Positions 9,711-18,282 of a stretch of DNA of 64,000 bases are shown here, piece by piece; the stretch's first letter is position 1; every line of letters begins with the position of its first letter. The notes beneath the pieces are model-generated. The model did no database searches. It saw nothing but the letters and a program-made list of their open reading frames with translations, and had not been told where the DNA came from. The DNA is from Paenirhodobacter populi (GTDB taxonomy: Bacteria > Pseudomonadota > Alphaproteobacteria > Rhodobacterales > Rhodobacteraceae): assembly GCF_004022215.1 (NCBI RefSeq), contig NZ_SAUZ01000003.1, forward strand, positions 248,001 to 312,000. Direction: 5' to 3'. The position numbers and the translations under genes are program-made.

Positions 9711-10103
9711 ATGACCACGGCCGCGCCCTCCGCCCTCGATGCGATCTTTTCCGCCCTTTCGGACCCGACGCGGCGGGCGATCCTGACCATGCTGCTGGAA
9801 GACGACATGGCCGTGACCGACGTGGCCGAACCGTTCCAGATGTCGCTCGCCGCCATTTCCAAACACCTCGGCGTGCTGGCCGATGCGGGGCTGATCACGC
9901 AGGAAAAGCGCGGCCGGGTGAAATGGTGCAAGCTCGACCCCTATGCGATGGGCGCGGCGGTGACGTGGATCCAGAGCTTCGGGCAGCTCGATCCGCTCGA
10001 CCTCGATGCGTTCGAGCGGTTTCTCGAAGCGGAGCTGCGGGAAACGGAAGGCCCCGCCGAAGCGGGGCCCGAGGTCACAGATCCATCGCCAGACGCGGCG
10101 TGA
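9711..10103 (+). CDS. ArsR-family winged-helix transcriptional regulator (orphan)
   Basis: 130 residues. The compact winged-helix domain covers about 8-95: DAIFSALSDPTRRAILTMLLEDD, recognition helix MSLAAISKHLGVLADAGLI, wing EKRGRVKWCKLDP. The metal-binding CxC of classical ArsR/SmtB helix 3 is absent, so a non-metal signal is likely. Relatives of this type often sit beside an SRPBCC/AHSA1 gene, but here the next gene is a convergent glucan protein and no partner is seen. Its 3' end overlaps the opposite gene by 29 bp. Autoregulation through the dyad at 9664-9679 is inferred. Confidence 0.85.
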   Translation: MTTAAPSALDAIFSALSDPTRRAILTMLLEDDMAVTDVAEPFQMSLAAISKHLGVLADAGLITQEKRGRVKWCKLDPYAMGAAVTWIQSFGQLDPLDLDAFERFLEAELRETEGPAEAGPEVTDPSPDAA

Positions 10104-11664
10104 ACTGATAGATCCAGGTTTCCGTCAGCGGCACCCCGTCGAGCGCCATATACATACGCAGATCGGCGCTTTCGTCGGGCTGCATCTCGATGTCGAAATT
10201 CGCCCGCCAGACATTGCCGTTCGGCACCGGCTCGGAGAAGACCCGGCTGATCGTGCCTGTGGTCGTGGTCACCACCACCTCGGGAAAGACGCCGTAGGGG
10301 ATCCGCTGCATCACCGCCGGGCGGTCGAACTCGACGCCGAAGTGATAGACGTTCTCCGGACGCTGCAACCCCGGCGTGCCGCCCCGCCCGATGCGCGAGG
10401 CCACCGTCTGCGCGATGTTCTCGGCCACGAAGGGCTCGGTGTTCTGCCAGTAGAGCCGGTAGTTCAGCGTGTAGCTGCTGCCGGCGCGGGCCGGTTCCTC
10501 GGGCACCCAGAAGGCGCCGATATTGTCGTGGATCTCGTCGTCCGTCGGGATTTCGAGCAACTGCACCGTGCCGCGGCCGAAGGGCACGATCGGCTCGACC
10601 CACAGGCACGGGCGGCGGTCGTACATCACCCCGTCGAGGAAATGGTCGAAGTTCCGGTCGCGCTGCAACAGCCCGAAGCCGCGCGGGTTTTCATCGACGA
10701 AGGCCGAGATCTGCGTCGAGACCGGATTGTTCAGCGGCCGCCAGATCCGCTCGCCCGCGCCGGTCCACATCGCCAGACCGTCGGAATCATGCACCTCGGG
10801 GCGCCAGTCGGTCAGCCGCTGCCGGCCGTATTCGCCGAACCAGAACATCGAGGTCAGCGGCGTCAGCCCCAGCCGTTCCACATCCTTGCGCAGCCAGAGC
10901 TTCGCCTCGATCTCCATCTGCACGCCGCGCGAACGATCAAGCCCGCGGGTCATGCGGAAACGGTAGGCGCCCGAAACGCTCGGCCCGTCCAGCAGCGCGC
11001 AGACGGTGACGGGGGCGTTCGGATCGGACATTTCCTCGATGTAGAATTCGGTGAAATCGGGGAATTCCTCGGTCCGGTCCGGCACTGCGGCATCCAGCAC
11101 GATCCCCCGCGCCGAGAGGCCATATTGCCCCGCCGCGCCGATCGCGCGGAAATAGGAGGCGCCAAGGAACGCCACCCAGTCCTGCCGCGGCCAGTCCGCC
11201 TCGGTGTTCCATTCCTGCAGGCGGAAGCCCGCGAATCCCGCGTCGGGCGGCAATTGCCGGGCCGGGCTGTCCTCGGGCATTTCAAAGAAATCGGTGCTGT
11301 AGGGCACCTCGGTCGCCTGCCCGTCCACCACCGTGTACATCTGCACGCGCTTGGTGAAATACTGCCCCAGATGGAAGAATTCGAGCGGATAGCCCGCCGG
11401 CAGGCCCGCCCCCGGCTGACCGGCGAACAGCGCCTTTTCGGGGCGGAATTTCAGCTTGCCGTGCTGGGCATAGTCGATCTGCTGCACGACATCGGGCATC
11501 GGCTGATAGGGCGGCACATAGGCCTGACCGGCCAGCGCCTCCGCCCGCGCCGTCAGCGCCTCGAAACTGAAGGGGACGGGTTCGGCCTGCACTCGACGGG
11601 GAAGGAACATCGACGTCCCGGCCAGGGCGGTTGCGCCCTGCAGAAGGGCTCTTCTGCTCAACAT
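10075..11664 (-). CDS. Periplasmic glucan biosynthesis protein (OpgD/MdoD-like)
   Basis: 529 residues. The N-terminus MLSRRALLQGATALAGT has the twin-arginine pattern and ends near VQAEPVPFSFEAL, pointing to Tat export to the periplasm. The body matches the OpgG/OpgD family: FHLGQYF, WFGEYGRQRLTDWRPEVHDSDGL, LLQRDRNFDHFLD and a C-terminal immunoglobulin-like part ending ETWIYQFTP. These proteins shape the backbone of osmoregulated periplasmic glucans. The Tat signal favours OpgD over OpgG (which uses Sec in E. coli), but the two are hard to separate by eye. No opgH lies next to it. Confidence 0.9.
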   Translation of the reverse strand: MLSRRALLQGATALAGTSMFLPRRVQAEPVPFSFEALTARAEALAGQAYVPPYQPMPDVVQQIDYAQHGKLKFRPEKALFAGQPGAGLPAGYPLEFFHLGQYFTKRVQMYTVVDGQATEVPYSTDFFEMPEDSPARQLPPDAGFAGFRLQEWNTEADWPRQDWVAFLGASYFRAIGAAGQYGLSARGIVLDAAVPDRTEEFPDFTEFYIEEMSDPNAPVTVCALLDGPSVSGAYRFRMTRGLDRSRGVQMEIEAKLWLRKDVERLGLTPLTSMFWFGEYGRQRLTDWRPEVHDSDGLAMWTGAGERIWRPLNNPVSTQISAFVDENPRGFGLLQRDRNFDHFLDGVMYDRRPCLWVEPIVPFGRGTVQLLEIPTDDEIHDNIGAFWVPEEPARAGSSYTLNYRLYWQNTEPFVAENIAQTVASRIGRGGTPGLQRPENVYHFGVEFDRPAVMQRIPYGVFPEVVVTTTTGTISRVFSEPVPNGNVWRANFDIEMQPDESADLRMYMALDGVPLTETWIYQFTPRLAMDL

Positions 11665-11792
11665 GCGGATCTCTCCATTGCCGGGACCGCCCCGGCTGCG
11701 ATTCTCATTATGCGTGATTTCGGCGGTTTGGAACGGGCTTGCCGCGGTGCGATGACGGGATTGTCAGAATCCCGCCGCCGATGGCAATCCGG

Positions 11793-12656
11793 TCACAGGC
11801 CGTGGCTGCGGTCATAGCCGTTCACGCGGGCGGGCTGCCATCCCGCGGGCAAAGCCACGGGGCGGAAAATCTCGACCAGAAGCGGATGGCAGGACACCTC
11901 GGGCGAGGTCATCTCGACCGAGCAATCCCCCCAGGGGCAGGCGGACAGCGCGCCGAACAGGTCGATCTCGGCGAAGAACTCCAGATAGTCGCCCGGCCGG
12001 ACCGGGGTGGGCTTGGTGATATATTGCCCGGTATCGCGGCTGAAGCCGGTGCACATGAAGACGTTCAGCACGTCATGCACATGGCGTTCCGCCTCATCCG
12101 CGCCGATCCCTTTCGCCAGCGCGAGCGCGCGGGTCAGGTTGGAATGGCAGCAGTGATGATACTGGCCGCCGTGGCTGAGCAGGTGATGCGTATAGGGATC
12201 GCAGCGCGTGCCGATCACGTCATGGACCGAACAGCCGAAGGCGTCGAACCCATACCAGTCGAGCGTGTCTTCGGTGATCGTCGCCATCGGCCGCAGGGCC
12301 GGGAAGGTCGACCACATCCGGTCCCCCGTCGAGAGGTGCGTGCCATGCAGCGCGCGGGTCTTGCCGGAATAGAACCGCTCCTTCAGATCGGCGGCGTTCC
12401 ACAGGTTCAGATCGCCGACCTGCGCCCCCTCGACCGAGGTGATGCGGAAGAAATGGCCCGCGGGCACCTCAAAACAGCGCGCGTCGCGGGGCGGCACCAT
12501 CACCTCGCCGATCCGGTCCCAGCCTTCGCGCGCGGCGCGCAGGGCGGGCAGATCGACGGAAGGCAACGTTTCGGGGGGATAACAGATGACGGGGGGAATG
12601 GCCCGGCGCGTCCGCGCATCCGGAGGCGCGGCATGTTCGGGAACGGCAGGTTTCAT
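11793..12656 (-). CDS. DUF1989 (urea carboxylase-associated) family protein
   Basis: 287 residues from MKPAVPEHAAP, with an AAGGAGAAG ribosome-binding site upstream. The DUF1989 core is recognisable: GQVxDLNLWNA-like VGDLNLWNA, GDRMWSTFPALRPMATI, the Cys/His-rich HHCCHSNL, and FMCTGFSRDTGQYITKPTP. Relatives accompany urea carboxylase/allophanate hydrolase or nitrogen genes, and some act in guanidine or urea metabolism. None of those partners is adjacent here, so only the family is assigned. The His/Cys cluster probably binds a metal. Confidence 0.85.
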   Translation of the reverse strand: MKPAVPEHAAPPDARTRRAIPPVICYPPETLPSVDLPALRAAREGWDRIGEVMVPPRDARCFEVPAGHFFRITSVEGAQVGDLNLWNAADLKERFYSGKTRALHGTHLSTGDRMWSTFPALRPMATITEDTLDWYGFDAFGCSVHDVIGTRCDPYTHHLLSHGGQYHHCCHSNLTRALALAKGIGADEAERHVHDVLNVFMCTGFSRDTGQYITKPTPVRPGDYLEFFAEIDLFGALSACPWGDCSVEMTSPEVSCHPLLVEIFRPVALPAGWQPARVNGYDRSHGL

Positions 12657-12671
12657 CGGGTCTTCTCCTTC

Positions 12672-12695
12672 GGCGACATATGATGTTACGTCGCC
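12672..12695. promoter_or_regulatory. Inverted repeat in the DUF1989 upstream region
   Basis: Arms GGCGAC (12672-12677) and GTCGCC (12690-12695) flank an AT-rich 12-bp centre, 16 bp before the DUF1989 start. It could be an operator. No second copy was noticed. Confidence 0.35.
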
Positions 12696-12713
12696 AAAAA
12701 AGACAAAGCAAAA

Positions 12714-12738
12714 GCCCCGCGACGGTTCCGTCCGGGGC
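12714..12738 (-). terminator. Terminator of the 59-residue ORF
   Basis: Stem GCCCCG plus GACGG-TT-CCGTC plus CGGGGC with a single bulged C. On the minus strand it is followed by a T-rich stretch (complement of 12693-12713). It lies 33 bp past the stop of the small ORF, supporting that ORF as a separate transcription unit. Confidence 0.75.
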
Positions 12739-12770
12739 CATGCTTCAGGTGCCGAAAGGCGGTGGGCCGC

Positions 12771-12950
12771 TTACGCAGCCGGGTAGTAGGCATACATCTG
12801 CTCGATCGGGGCCTCGACGGCCTCGATGGCGGCGGATGCGGAAACCTCTTCTTCGGCTCCGTAATAGGCATAGGCCTGTTCCAGAACCTTCCGCGCTTCG
12901 ACAGCCTTCAGGCGATCGTCGCTCTGGGTGAAATTGACAACCTTGGACAT
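12771..12950 (-). CDS. Small protein of 59 residues with two YAYY motifs
   Basis: MSKVVNFTQSDDRLKAVEAR begins the product, which ends QMYAYYPAA. The motif (A/M)YAYY occurs at about 27-30 and 53-56, each preceded by an EQ dipeptide or near equivalent, with an acidic Ala/Glu-rich segment between. A strong GGAAGGAGTG ribosome-binding site lies 5-6 nt before the ATG, and a dedicated terminator lies downstream. It has no TM helix, signal peptide or cysteine. I do not recognise the family. It sits upstream of DUF1989 and downstream of sdhB, all on the minus strand. Confidence 0.75.
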   Translation of the reverse strand: MSKVVNFTQSDDRLKAVEARKVLEQAYAYYGAEEEVSASAAIEAVEAPIEQMYAYYPAA

Positions 12951-13031
12951 GGGACACTCCTTCCCGGGCTATCGGCCCCTTCCGGTGGTCAGTCCGCAAG
13001 GGCCTGACGTAAGGATAGCATCCATGCCGCA

Positions 13032-13074
13032 GGTGCGACACCGTCTTTCTGCGATGCAGCGAAAATGTCGCACC
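13032..13074. promoter_or_regulatory. Inverted repeat upstream of the 59-residue ORF
   Basis: Nine-base arms GGTGCGACA (13032-13040) and TGTCGCACC (13066-13074) separated by 25 bp, about 80-125 bp before the small ORF's start. A run of nine C follows (13073-13081). Candidate operator pair or part of a promoter. On the minus strand the arms face each other. Confidence 0.45.
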
Positions 13075-13089
13075 CCCCCCCATGCAAAA

Positions 13090-13109
13090 GGCCCCGGCGT
13101 GCCGGGGCC
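13090..13109 (-). terminator. sdh operon terminator
   Basis: GGCCCCGGC-GT-GCCGGGGCC: a 9-bp stem. On the minus strand it is followed by TTTTGC (complement of 13084-13089), 21 bp beyond the sdhB stop. Confidence 0.85.
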
Positions 13110-13130
13110 CTGATCGCGGTGCGGAGGGCG

Positions 13131-13910
13131 TCAGACCTGCCGTTCGACCATCATCTTCTTGATCGAGGCGATCGCCTTCGCCGGGTTCAGCCCCTTGGGG
13201 CAGGTCCGGGTGCAGTTCATGATCGTATGGCAGCGATACAGCTTGAACGGATCTTCCAGCCCGTCCAGACGCTCGGCCGTCGCCTCGTCGCGGCTGTCGA
13301 TGATCCAGCGATAGGCATGCAGCAGCGCCGCCGGCCCGAGGTATTTGTCCGAGTTCCACCAGTAGCTCGGGCAGGAGGTCGAGCAGGACGCGCACATGAC
13401 GCATTCATACAGCCCGTCGAGCTTCTTGCGGTCCTCGATCGACTGGCGCCATTCCTTTTCGGGCCGGTTCGTCTTGGTTTCCAGCCACGGCATGATCGAG
13501 GCATGCTGCGCATAGAACAGCGTCAGGTCGGGGATCAGGTCCTTGACCACCGGCATGTGCGGCAGCGGGTTGATCTTGACGACCGGGCCCTTGATCTCAT
13601 CGAGGCCGTAGATGCAGGCCAGCGTGTTGATCCCGTCGATGTTCATCGCGCAGGAGCCGCAGATCCCCTCGCGGCAGGACCGGCGGAAGGTCAGCGTCGG
13701 GTCGATCTCGTTCTTGATCTTGATCAGCGCGTCAAGAACCATCGGCCCGCATTTGTCGAGGTCGAGGAAATAGGTATCCACGCGCGGGTTTTCGCCGTCA
13801 TCCGGGCTCCAGCGGTAGATCTGGAACTTGCGGATATTCTTGCCTTCCGGCTTCGGCCAGGTCTTGCCGACGCGGATCTGCGAATTCTTGGGAAGCTTGA
13901 ACTGAACCAT
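13131..13910 (-). CDS. sdhB: Succinate dehydrogenase iron-sulfur subunit
   Basis: 259 residues carrying the three Fe-S clusters of complex II. The [2Fe-2S] site is in [16 protein letters not shown]. The [4Fe-4S] and [3Fe-4S] ligands are in [16 protein letters not shown] and [17 protein letters not shown]. It passes electrons from SdhA flavin to quinone at the membrane. The frame is open far upstream; the ATG at 13910 ([11 protein letters not shown]), with GGAGAGGG 7 nt upstream, gives the usual length. Last gene of sdhCDA-(two lipoproteins)-sdhB, followed by a terminator. Confidence 0.97.
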   Translation of the reverse strand: MVQFKLPKNSQIRVGKTWPKPEGKNIRKFQIYRWSPDDGENPRVDTYFLDLDKCGPMVLDALIKIKNEIDPTLTFRRSCREGICGSCAMNIDGINTLACIYGLDEIKGPVVKINPLPHMPVVKDLIPDLTLFYAQHASIMPWLETKTNRPEKEWRQSIEDRKKLDGLYECVMCASCSTSCPSYWWNSDKYLGPAALLHAYRWIIDSRDEATAERLDGLEDPFKLYRCHTIMNCTRTCPKGLNPAKAIASIKKMMVERQV

Positions 13911-13915
13911 GGTTT

Positions 13916-14239
13916 TCACCCTCTCCAGTCGGTTCTGGCGTAAAGCGGCCGCGTCGGCATGCGGCCGGATCTGTCGTATACGCAGCGATCGAAGGCCGCG
14001 GACGGATCGCCGCCCGTGCCGGCCTTCAGGTCGATCGTCATCTTCGTCACGGAGCGGAGGCCCCGGTCGGACACGCCCATCCCCGCCTCGCCCGAGATCG
14101 GGCGGTCGGAGTGCAGGCGCGCCAGGCATTGCGCCTCGGCCTGTTCGACGGGCACGGGACCGCAGGCCGACAGCGCCGTCAGCGCGAGCCACGGCCAGAG
14201 CCGCGTCCCCCCTGCGTCCTGCCTAAGCCCCTGTCCCAT
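13916..14239 (-). CDS. Small lipoprotein between sdhA and sdhB (second of two)
   Basis: 107 residues from [15 protein letters not shown]. The hydrophobic stretch [13 protein letters not shown] ends in a lipobox (LSAC) with the lipid Cys near residue 24. The mature part has two more cysteines (QCLARLHSD and DRCVYDRS) that could form a disulfide. It lies 8 nt after the preceding lipoprotein gene and 5 nt before sdhB, so it is cotranscribed with complex II. I recognise no domain. An assembly or envelope role is conceivable but unproven. The ATG at 14239 was chosen for its GAGGGCGGG box and signal peptide. Confidence 0.7.
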   Translation of the reverse strand: MGQGLRQDAGGTRLWPWLALTALSACGPVPVEQAEAQCLARLHSDRPISGEAGMGVSDRGLRSVTKMTIDLKAGTGGDPSAAFDRCVYDRSGRMPTRPLYARTDWRG

Positions 14240-14247
14240 TCCCGCCC

Positions 14248-14568
14248 TCACAGCAGCGAAAGCCCGTTGCGGGTGATGCAGCTCAGCGTGTCGGGACGCT
14301 TCGCGATGGTCATCACCGTGTTCACGGTATCCGCATCCACCCCGACGACCGCCCCGCGCGAGATCGAGTAGATCTCGGACATCGAGGCGTTGTCGATGAT
14401 GCAATCGGTGACGGGGGCGGCATTCACCCCCGGCATCTTCTGCGCGACGACGGAATTGACCACGGATTTCGCCTGACCGCGGGCGATGGCCTCGGGGCTG
14501 AGCCCGGTGCCGCCCATGGTGCAGGCCGAAAGCGCGGCCGCCGCCGTCAGGATTCCAAAGGCGCGCAT
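14248..14568 (-). CDS. Small lipoprotein between sdhA and sdhB (first of two)
   Basis: 106 residues: signal [16 protein letters not shown] with lipobox LSAC (Cys16), then a mature domain with two cysteines (TDCIIDNAS and LSCITRNG) that could pair. Its ATG overlaps the sdhA stop by one base (TGATG), so translation is coupled to sdhA. No known domain is recognised. Position inside sdh suggests membrane or periplasmic support of the complex or simple co-regulation; this is inference only. Confidence 0.8.
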   Translation of the reverse strand: MRAFGILTAAAALSACTMGGTGLSPEAIARGQAKSVVNSVVAQKMPGVNAAPVTDCIIDNASMSEIYSISRGAVVGVDADTVNTVMTIAKRPDTLSCITRNGLSLL

Positions 14569-16376
14569 CAGTAGACGCGGGCCTTCGGCGCGATCTTCTT
14601 CAGGTCGATGCCGCCTTCGTCGAAAGGCGTCAGCGGGTCGATATGCACCGGCCGGTAGCTGAGCTCGACCGTCGTGTCCTGCACCCGCATGATCGAATGC
14701 TTGCGCCAGTTCACGTCGTCGCGGTTCGGATAATCCTCATGCGCATGGGCGCCGCGGGATTCCTTGCGCGCCTCGGCGCCGACGATGGTGGCCAGCGCGC
14801 TCGGCATCAGGTTGGTCAGCTCGAGCGTCTCCATCAGGTCGGAGTTCCAGACGAGCGAGCGGTCCGTGACCTTGATGTCGTTCATCTTGGCCGCCACGGC
14901 GGTCATCTTCTCCACGCCCTCGGCCAGCGTCTTGTCGGTGCGGAAGACGGCGGCGTCGGACTGCATGGTCTTCTGCATTTCCAGCCGCAGTTCCGCCGTC
15001 GGCGTGCCGCCACCGGCATAGCGCAGCCTGTCGAACCGCTCGAACACCTTGTCGATCGCGGCCTTGTTCGGGGTCGGGATCGCCTTTGCCCGGTCGATCA
15101 CCTCGCCCGCGCGGATCGCCGCTGCACGGCCGAACACCACGAGGTCGATCAGCGAGTTCGATCCCAGACGGTTCGCCCCGTGGACCGAGGCGCAGCCCGC
15201 CTCCCCCACCGCCATCAGGCCGGGAACGATGTTGTCCGGGTTGTCGGAGGTCGGGTCGACCACCTCGCCCCAGTAGTTCGTCGGGATGCCGCCCATGTTG
15301 TAGTGGACGGTCGGCAGCACCGGGATCGGTTCCTTGGTCACGTCGACACCGGCAAAGATCCGCGCCGATTCCGAAATGCCCGGCAGGCGTTCATGCAAAG
15401 CCTCGGGCGGCAGGTGGCTGAGGTTCAGGAAGATGTGGTCCTTGTGCTCGCCCACGCCGCGGCCTTCGCGGATCTCGATGGTCATGCAGCGCGACACCAC
15501 GTCGCGCGAGGCCAGATCCTTGTAGTGCGGCGCGTAGCGTTCCATGAACCGCTCGCCTTCCGAGTTGGTCAGATAGCCGCCCTCGCCGCGCGCGCCCTCG
15601 GTGATCAGGCAGCCCGAGCCGTAGATGCCGGTCGGGTGGAACTGCACGAATTCCATGTCCTGCAGCGCAAGGCCCGCCCGCGCCACCATCCCGCCGCCGT
15701 CGCCGGTGCAGGTATGCGCCGAGGTGGCCGAGAAATAGGCGCGGCCATAGCCGCCCGTCGCCAGCACGACCATCTTGGCCGCGAAGACGTGGAAGGTGCC
15801 GTCGTCGAGCTTCCAGCACAGCACGCCTTCGCAGGTCTTGCCGTCCTCGCTCATCAGCAGGTCGATGGCGAAATATTCGATGTAGAATTCCGCGTTGTTC
15901 TTCAGCGACTGGCCATAGAGCGTGTGCAGGATGGCGTGGCCGGTGCGGTCGGCCGCGGCGCAGGTGCGCTGCACGGGCGGGCCTTCGCCGAATTCGGTGG
16001 TGTGGCCGCCGAAGGGACGCTGGTAGATCTTGCCTTCCTCGGTGCGCGAAAACGGCACGCCGTAATGTTCCAGCTCATAGACCGCGGCCGGGGCGTGACG
16101 GACCAGATATTCCATCGCATCGGTATCGCCGAGCCAGTCGGACCCCTTCACGGTGTCGTAAAGGTGCCATTGCCAGTTGTCCGGCCCCATGTTCGACAGC
16201 GAGGCGGCGATGCCGCCCTGCGCCGCCACGGTATGCGAGCGCGTCGGGAAGACCTTGGTCACGCAGGCCGTGCGCAGCCCCTGTTCCGCCATCCCCAGCG
16301 TCGCGCGCAGCCCGGCGCCACCCGCGCCGACCACCACCACGTCGTAATGATGGGTTTCATAAGTATAAGATGCCAT
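14568..16376 (-). CDS. sdhA: Succinate dehydrogenase flavoprotein subunit
   Basis: 602 residues, the catalytic subunit oxidising succinate to fumarate with covalent [18 protein letters not shown] is the dinucleotide fold. The flavinylated His is in [11 protein letters not shown]. Substrate-site segments include [10 protein letters not shown], the HPTG near residue 245 and [11 protein letters not shown]. The C-terminal fumarate-reductase domain ends with KARVY. It lies between sdhD (15-bp gap) and a lipoprotein gene (1-nt overlap). Confidence 0.98.
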   Translation of the reverse strand: MASYTYETHHYDVVVVGAGGAGLRATLGMAEQGLRTACVTKVFPTRSHTVAAQGGIAASLSNMGPDNWQWHLYDTVKGSDWLGDTDAMEYLVRHAPAAVYELEHYGVPFSRTEEGKIYQRPFGGHTTEFGEGPPVQRTCAAADRTGHAILHTLYGQSLKNNAEFYIEYFAIDLLMSEDGKTCEGVLCWKLDDGTFHVFAAKMVVLATGGYGRAYFSATSAHTCTGDGGGMVARAGLALQDMEFVQFHPTGIYGSGCLITEGARGEGGYLTNSEGERFMERYAPHYKDLASRDVVSRCMTIEIREGRGVGEHKDHIFLNLSHLPPEALHERLPGISESARIFAGVDVTKEPIPVLPTVHYNMGGIPTNYWGEVVDPTSDNPDNIVPGLMAVGEAGCASVHGANRLGSNSLIDLVVFGRAAAIRAGEVIDRAKAIPTPNKAAIDKVFERFDRLRYAGGGTPTAELRLEMQKTMQSDAAVFRTDKTLAEGVEKMTAVAAKMNDIKVTDRSLVWNSDLMETLELTNLMPSALATIVGAEARKESRGAHAHEDYPNRDDVNWRKHSIMRVQDTTVELSYRPVHIDPLTPFDEGGIDLKKIAPKARVY

Positions 16377-16391
16377 TTGTTCTGTCCCGTA

Positions 16392-16790
16392 TCAGCCCAT
16401 CGCGCCGAGAATGAGGTCGAGGAAGGCGAATTTCGCCAGCGCGTAGAGCACGCTTGCCATCACCAGATAGGAGATCGCCGTGCCGATGAACACGAGCACC
16501 CCCCGGGCGGTGCCGTGGGCGTAGTCCTCGATGCACATCTGCCAGCCCTTGGCGAAATGGCGCATGCCGACGATGATCGTCAGCGCGGTGACGATCGCCA
16601 CGAAGGGATTGCCGAAGACCGCGATCACCACCTCCTGCGGCGCGCCGAGGGTGCGGCCGAAGATGATGACGAAGACCGGCACCAGAAACGCCAGCGCCAC
16701 CGCCGTGACCGACATGAAGATGTGGTGCCCGGTGCCGCTGTGCGCGGCGCCCTTGCCCACGGCGCGTTGACGGTCGGTTTGGAAATGCAT
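16392..16790 (-). CDS. sdhD: Succinate dehydrogenase membrane anchor subunit D
   Basis: 132 residues with three TM helices (about 25-48, 57-77, 95-120). The RHFAKGWQMCIEDYAHG stretch matches the SdhD region near heme b and quinone binding. An N-terminal VGKGAAHSGTGHHIF precedes helix 1, as in alphaproteobacterial SdhD. It lies 12 bp after sdhC. Confidence 0.93.
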   Translation of the reverse strand: MHFQTDRQRAVGKGAAHSGTGHHIFMSVTAVALAFLVPVFVIIFGRTLGAPQEVVIAVFGNPFVAIVTALTIIVGMRHFAKGWQMCIEDYAHGTARGVLVFIGTAISYLVMASVLYALAKFAFLDLILGAMG

Positions 16791-16802
16791 GGATCAGGCT
16801 CC

Positions 16803-17201
16803 TCAGATCACGGCGACGATGATGATCGTCAGGACCGTCAGCACGGTGGCGCCGATGAAGCAGGCCCAGCCCAGCTTCTCGGCCGTCTCGATTTCAAGGC
16901 CGTGGCCGGCGTCGAAGTAGAGGTGACGCAGACCGGCCAGGAAGTGATACCAGACGGCCCAGGCCGAAAGCGTGTAGAGCAGGTCGCCGAACCACGAGGT
17001 CGCGATCGCGTTGACGAAGTCGAAGTAGCCGGGGCTCGTCGCGGCGGCCAACAGCCACCACGCGGTCAGCAATACCGTGACGATCAGTGCATTCCCCGTG
17101 ATCCGCGTCGTGATCGACGAGATCGAGGTCATCTGCGGACGGTAATACGGGCCGATCATGAAGGGGGAAAGGGGCCGTTCAACCCGTTTCGTTTCAGCCA
17201 T
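16803..17201 (-). CDS. sdhC: Succinate dehydrogenase cytochrome b556 subunit C
   Basis: 132 residues from MAETKRVERPLSPFMIGPYY. The RPLSP start, SITTRITG and the heme-ligand region HFLAGLRHLYFDAGHG are SdhC hallmarks, with three TM helices. It anchors SdhAB and binds heme b with SdhD. The open frame extends to 17465, but the upstream part is AT-rich leader containing paired operators. First gene of the operon. Confidence 0.95.
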   Translation of the reverse strand: MAETKRVERPLSPFMIGPYYRPQMTSISSITTRITGNALIVTVLLTAWWLLAAATSPGYFDFVNAIATSWFGDLLYTLSAWAVWYHFLAGLRHLYFDAGHGLEIETAEKLGWACFIGATVLTVLTIIIVAVI

Positions 17202-17367
17202 TTTGGGTCCCTCTGTCGCTAAGCCCAAGCACGCGCCTGTCAGGGCGCGGCGCGGTCTGGGCTGGCCGGAATATCTGTCCCTCAATAGCGCATATTTCCG
17301 GCAAGTCACGACCACAGTTTGGCGAAACTGACCTTTGCGCGGGCGGAAAAGGCAAAAAACATCATTC

Positions 17368-17396
17368 GTGATCACAAAAAATCTGCCAGTGATCAC
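17368..17396. promoter_or_regulatory. Paired GTGATCAC operators upstream of sdhC
   Basis: Two perfect 8-bp palindromes GTGATCAC at 17368-17375 and 17389-17396, centres 21 bp apart (two helical turns), about 170-195 bp before the sdhC start in a 290-bp intergenic stretch. The same pair with the same spacing precedes sucC. The flanks CGTGATCACAAA and AGTGATCACAT resemble FCD-GntR half-sites. Confidence 0.75.
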
Positions 17397-17491
17397 ATGT
17401 TGGCGCTCACACGAATCACCAAGATTTTTTGTCGGATTTGCGCAGGCAACGCGACCGATCGTCACGAGGGGAATCGCCTTCCGCGCCCGCC

Positions 17492-17698
17492 CTACTGTTC
17501 GCCGAGCTTCATGTCCGGGCTGTATTCCTTGCCCGGAACCTCCTTGGTCACCGCCTGCGCGCAGCGCATCACGCCGCGCGCGCCATCGAAGGCATAGGAC
17601 GGCGATCCGTAGAGATCCCAGCCCTTGGCGATGGCCAGCGAAACCTTGTGGCAGAAGGCCGAGGTGTCATCCTCGGTCAGCAGACGATAGATCTTCAT
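17492..17698 (-). CDS. DUF1737 family small protein
   Basis: 68 residues from MKIYRLLTEDDTSAFCHKV, with KGWDLYGSPSYAFDGARGVMRCAQAV. The LxGxPS core is that of DUF1737, a widespread cytosolic family of unknown function. It starts 4 nt after the nnrU stop, so the two are cotranscribed. A start 19 codons upstream would overlap nnrU and is not supported. Confidence 0.85.
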   Translation of the reverse strand: MKIYRLLTEDDTSAFCHKVSLAIAKGWDLYGSPSYAFDGARGVMRCAQAVTKEVPGKEYSPDMKLGEQ

Positions 17699-17702
17699 CT
17701 TG

Positions 17703-18254
17703 TCACCCGAATACCGGATAGCCGAGCAGCCCATGCACCCCGGCGATCGCTCCATATACGACGACGGTGCCCAGCACCGCCATCCCTTCCATCTTCGGCC
17801 CGGACTTGCGCGGGACGGGCGGCGTCCAGCGCGGTTCGGCCCGGTTGATCAGCACCATTTCCAGAACCGCCCAGAGGCCCAGCCCGCCGAACAGCACGAA
17901 GCTGGGCGTGTCGCCGTTCACCAGCAGATGCGCCACCGCCCAGATCACCACCCCGGTCAGCATCGGATGGCGATACCGCCGCGCGAAGGCGGTTTTCATC
18001 CCCGAGGCGGCAAAGCAATAGACCGCCGCCAGCATCAGCAGGTTGTTGATCCCCGCCAGCGCCGGCGTCCGGCCCCAGTAGAATTCGCCGAACCAGCCGC
18101 GATAGCCGATCACCATCAGCACCACGCCGAGCGTCACGATCACCGCCGTCACCGGCCGCTCGGCGCCCTTCAGCGTTTCGCTGAAGCCGGGGATCAGCCG
18201 GCGCGCCAGATGCCCGAAGGCCCAGAGCAAAAGACCGAGGATCAGAAGTGCCAT
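17703..18254 (-). CDS. NnrU family membrane protein
   Basis: 183 residues with about six hydrophobic helices. RYRHPMLTGVVIWAVAHLLVNGD is the characteristic NnrU/isoprenylcysteine-methyltransferase-like segment, and the start MALLILGLLLWAFGHLARRL is typical. NnrU was first linked to nitrite/NO reduction in Rhodobacter, but many members lie outside denitrification loci, as here between the malyl-CoA enzyme and DUF1737. The function in this context is unknown. Confidence 0.88.
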   Translation of the reverse strand: MALLILGLLLWAFGHLARRLIPGFSETLKGAERPVTAVIVTLGVVLMVIGYRGWFGEFYWGRTPALAGINNLLMLAAVYCFAASGMKTAFARRYRHPMLTGVVIWAVAHLLVNGDTPSFVLFGGLGLWAVLEMVLINRAEPRWTPPVPRKSGPKMEGMAVLGTVVVYGAIAGVHGLLGYPVFG

Positions 18255-18282
18255 GAGGTTGCCTTTCAGCTGCCGGCCCGGT

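Noticed and set aside
13073-13081. Nine-C tract as a phase-variable switch
   Set aside because: It is outside any reading frame and at least 120 bp from the small ORF; no direct evidence for variation. Kept only as a remark with the inverted repeat.
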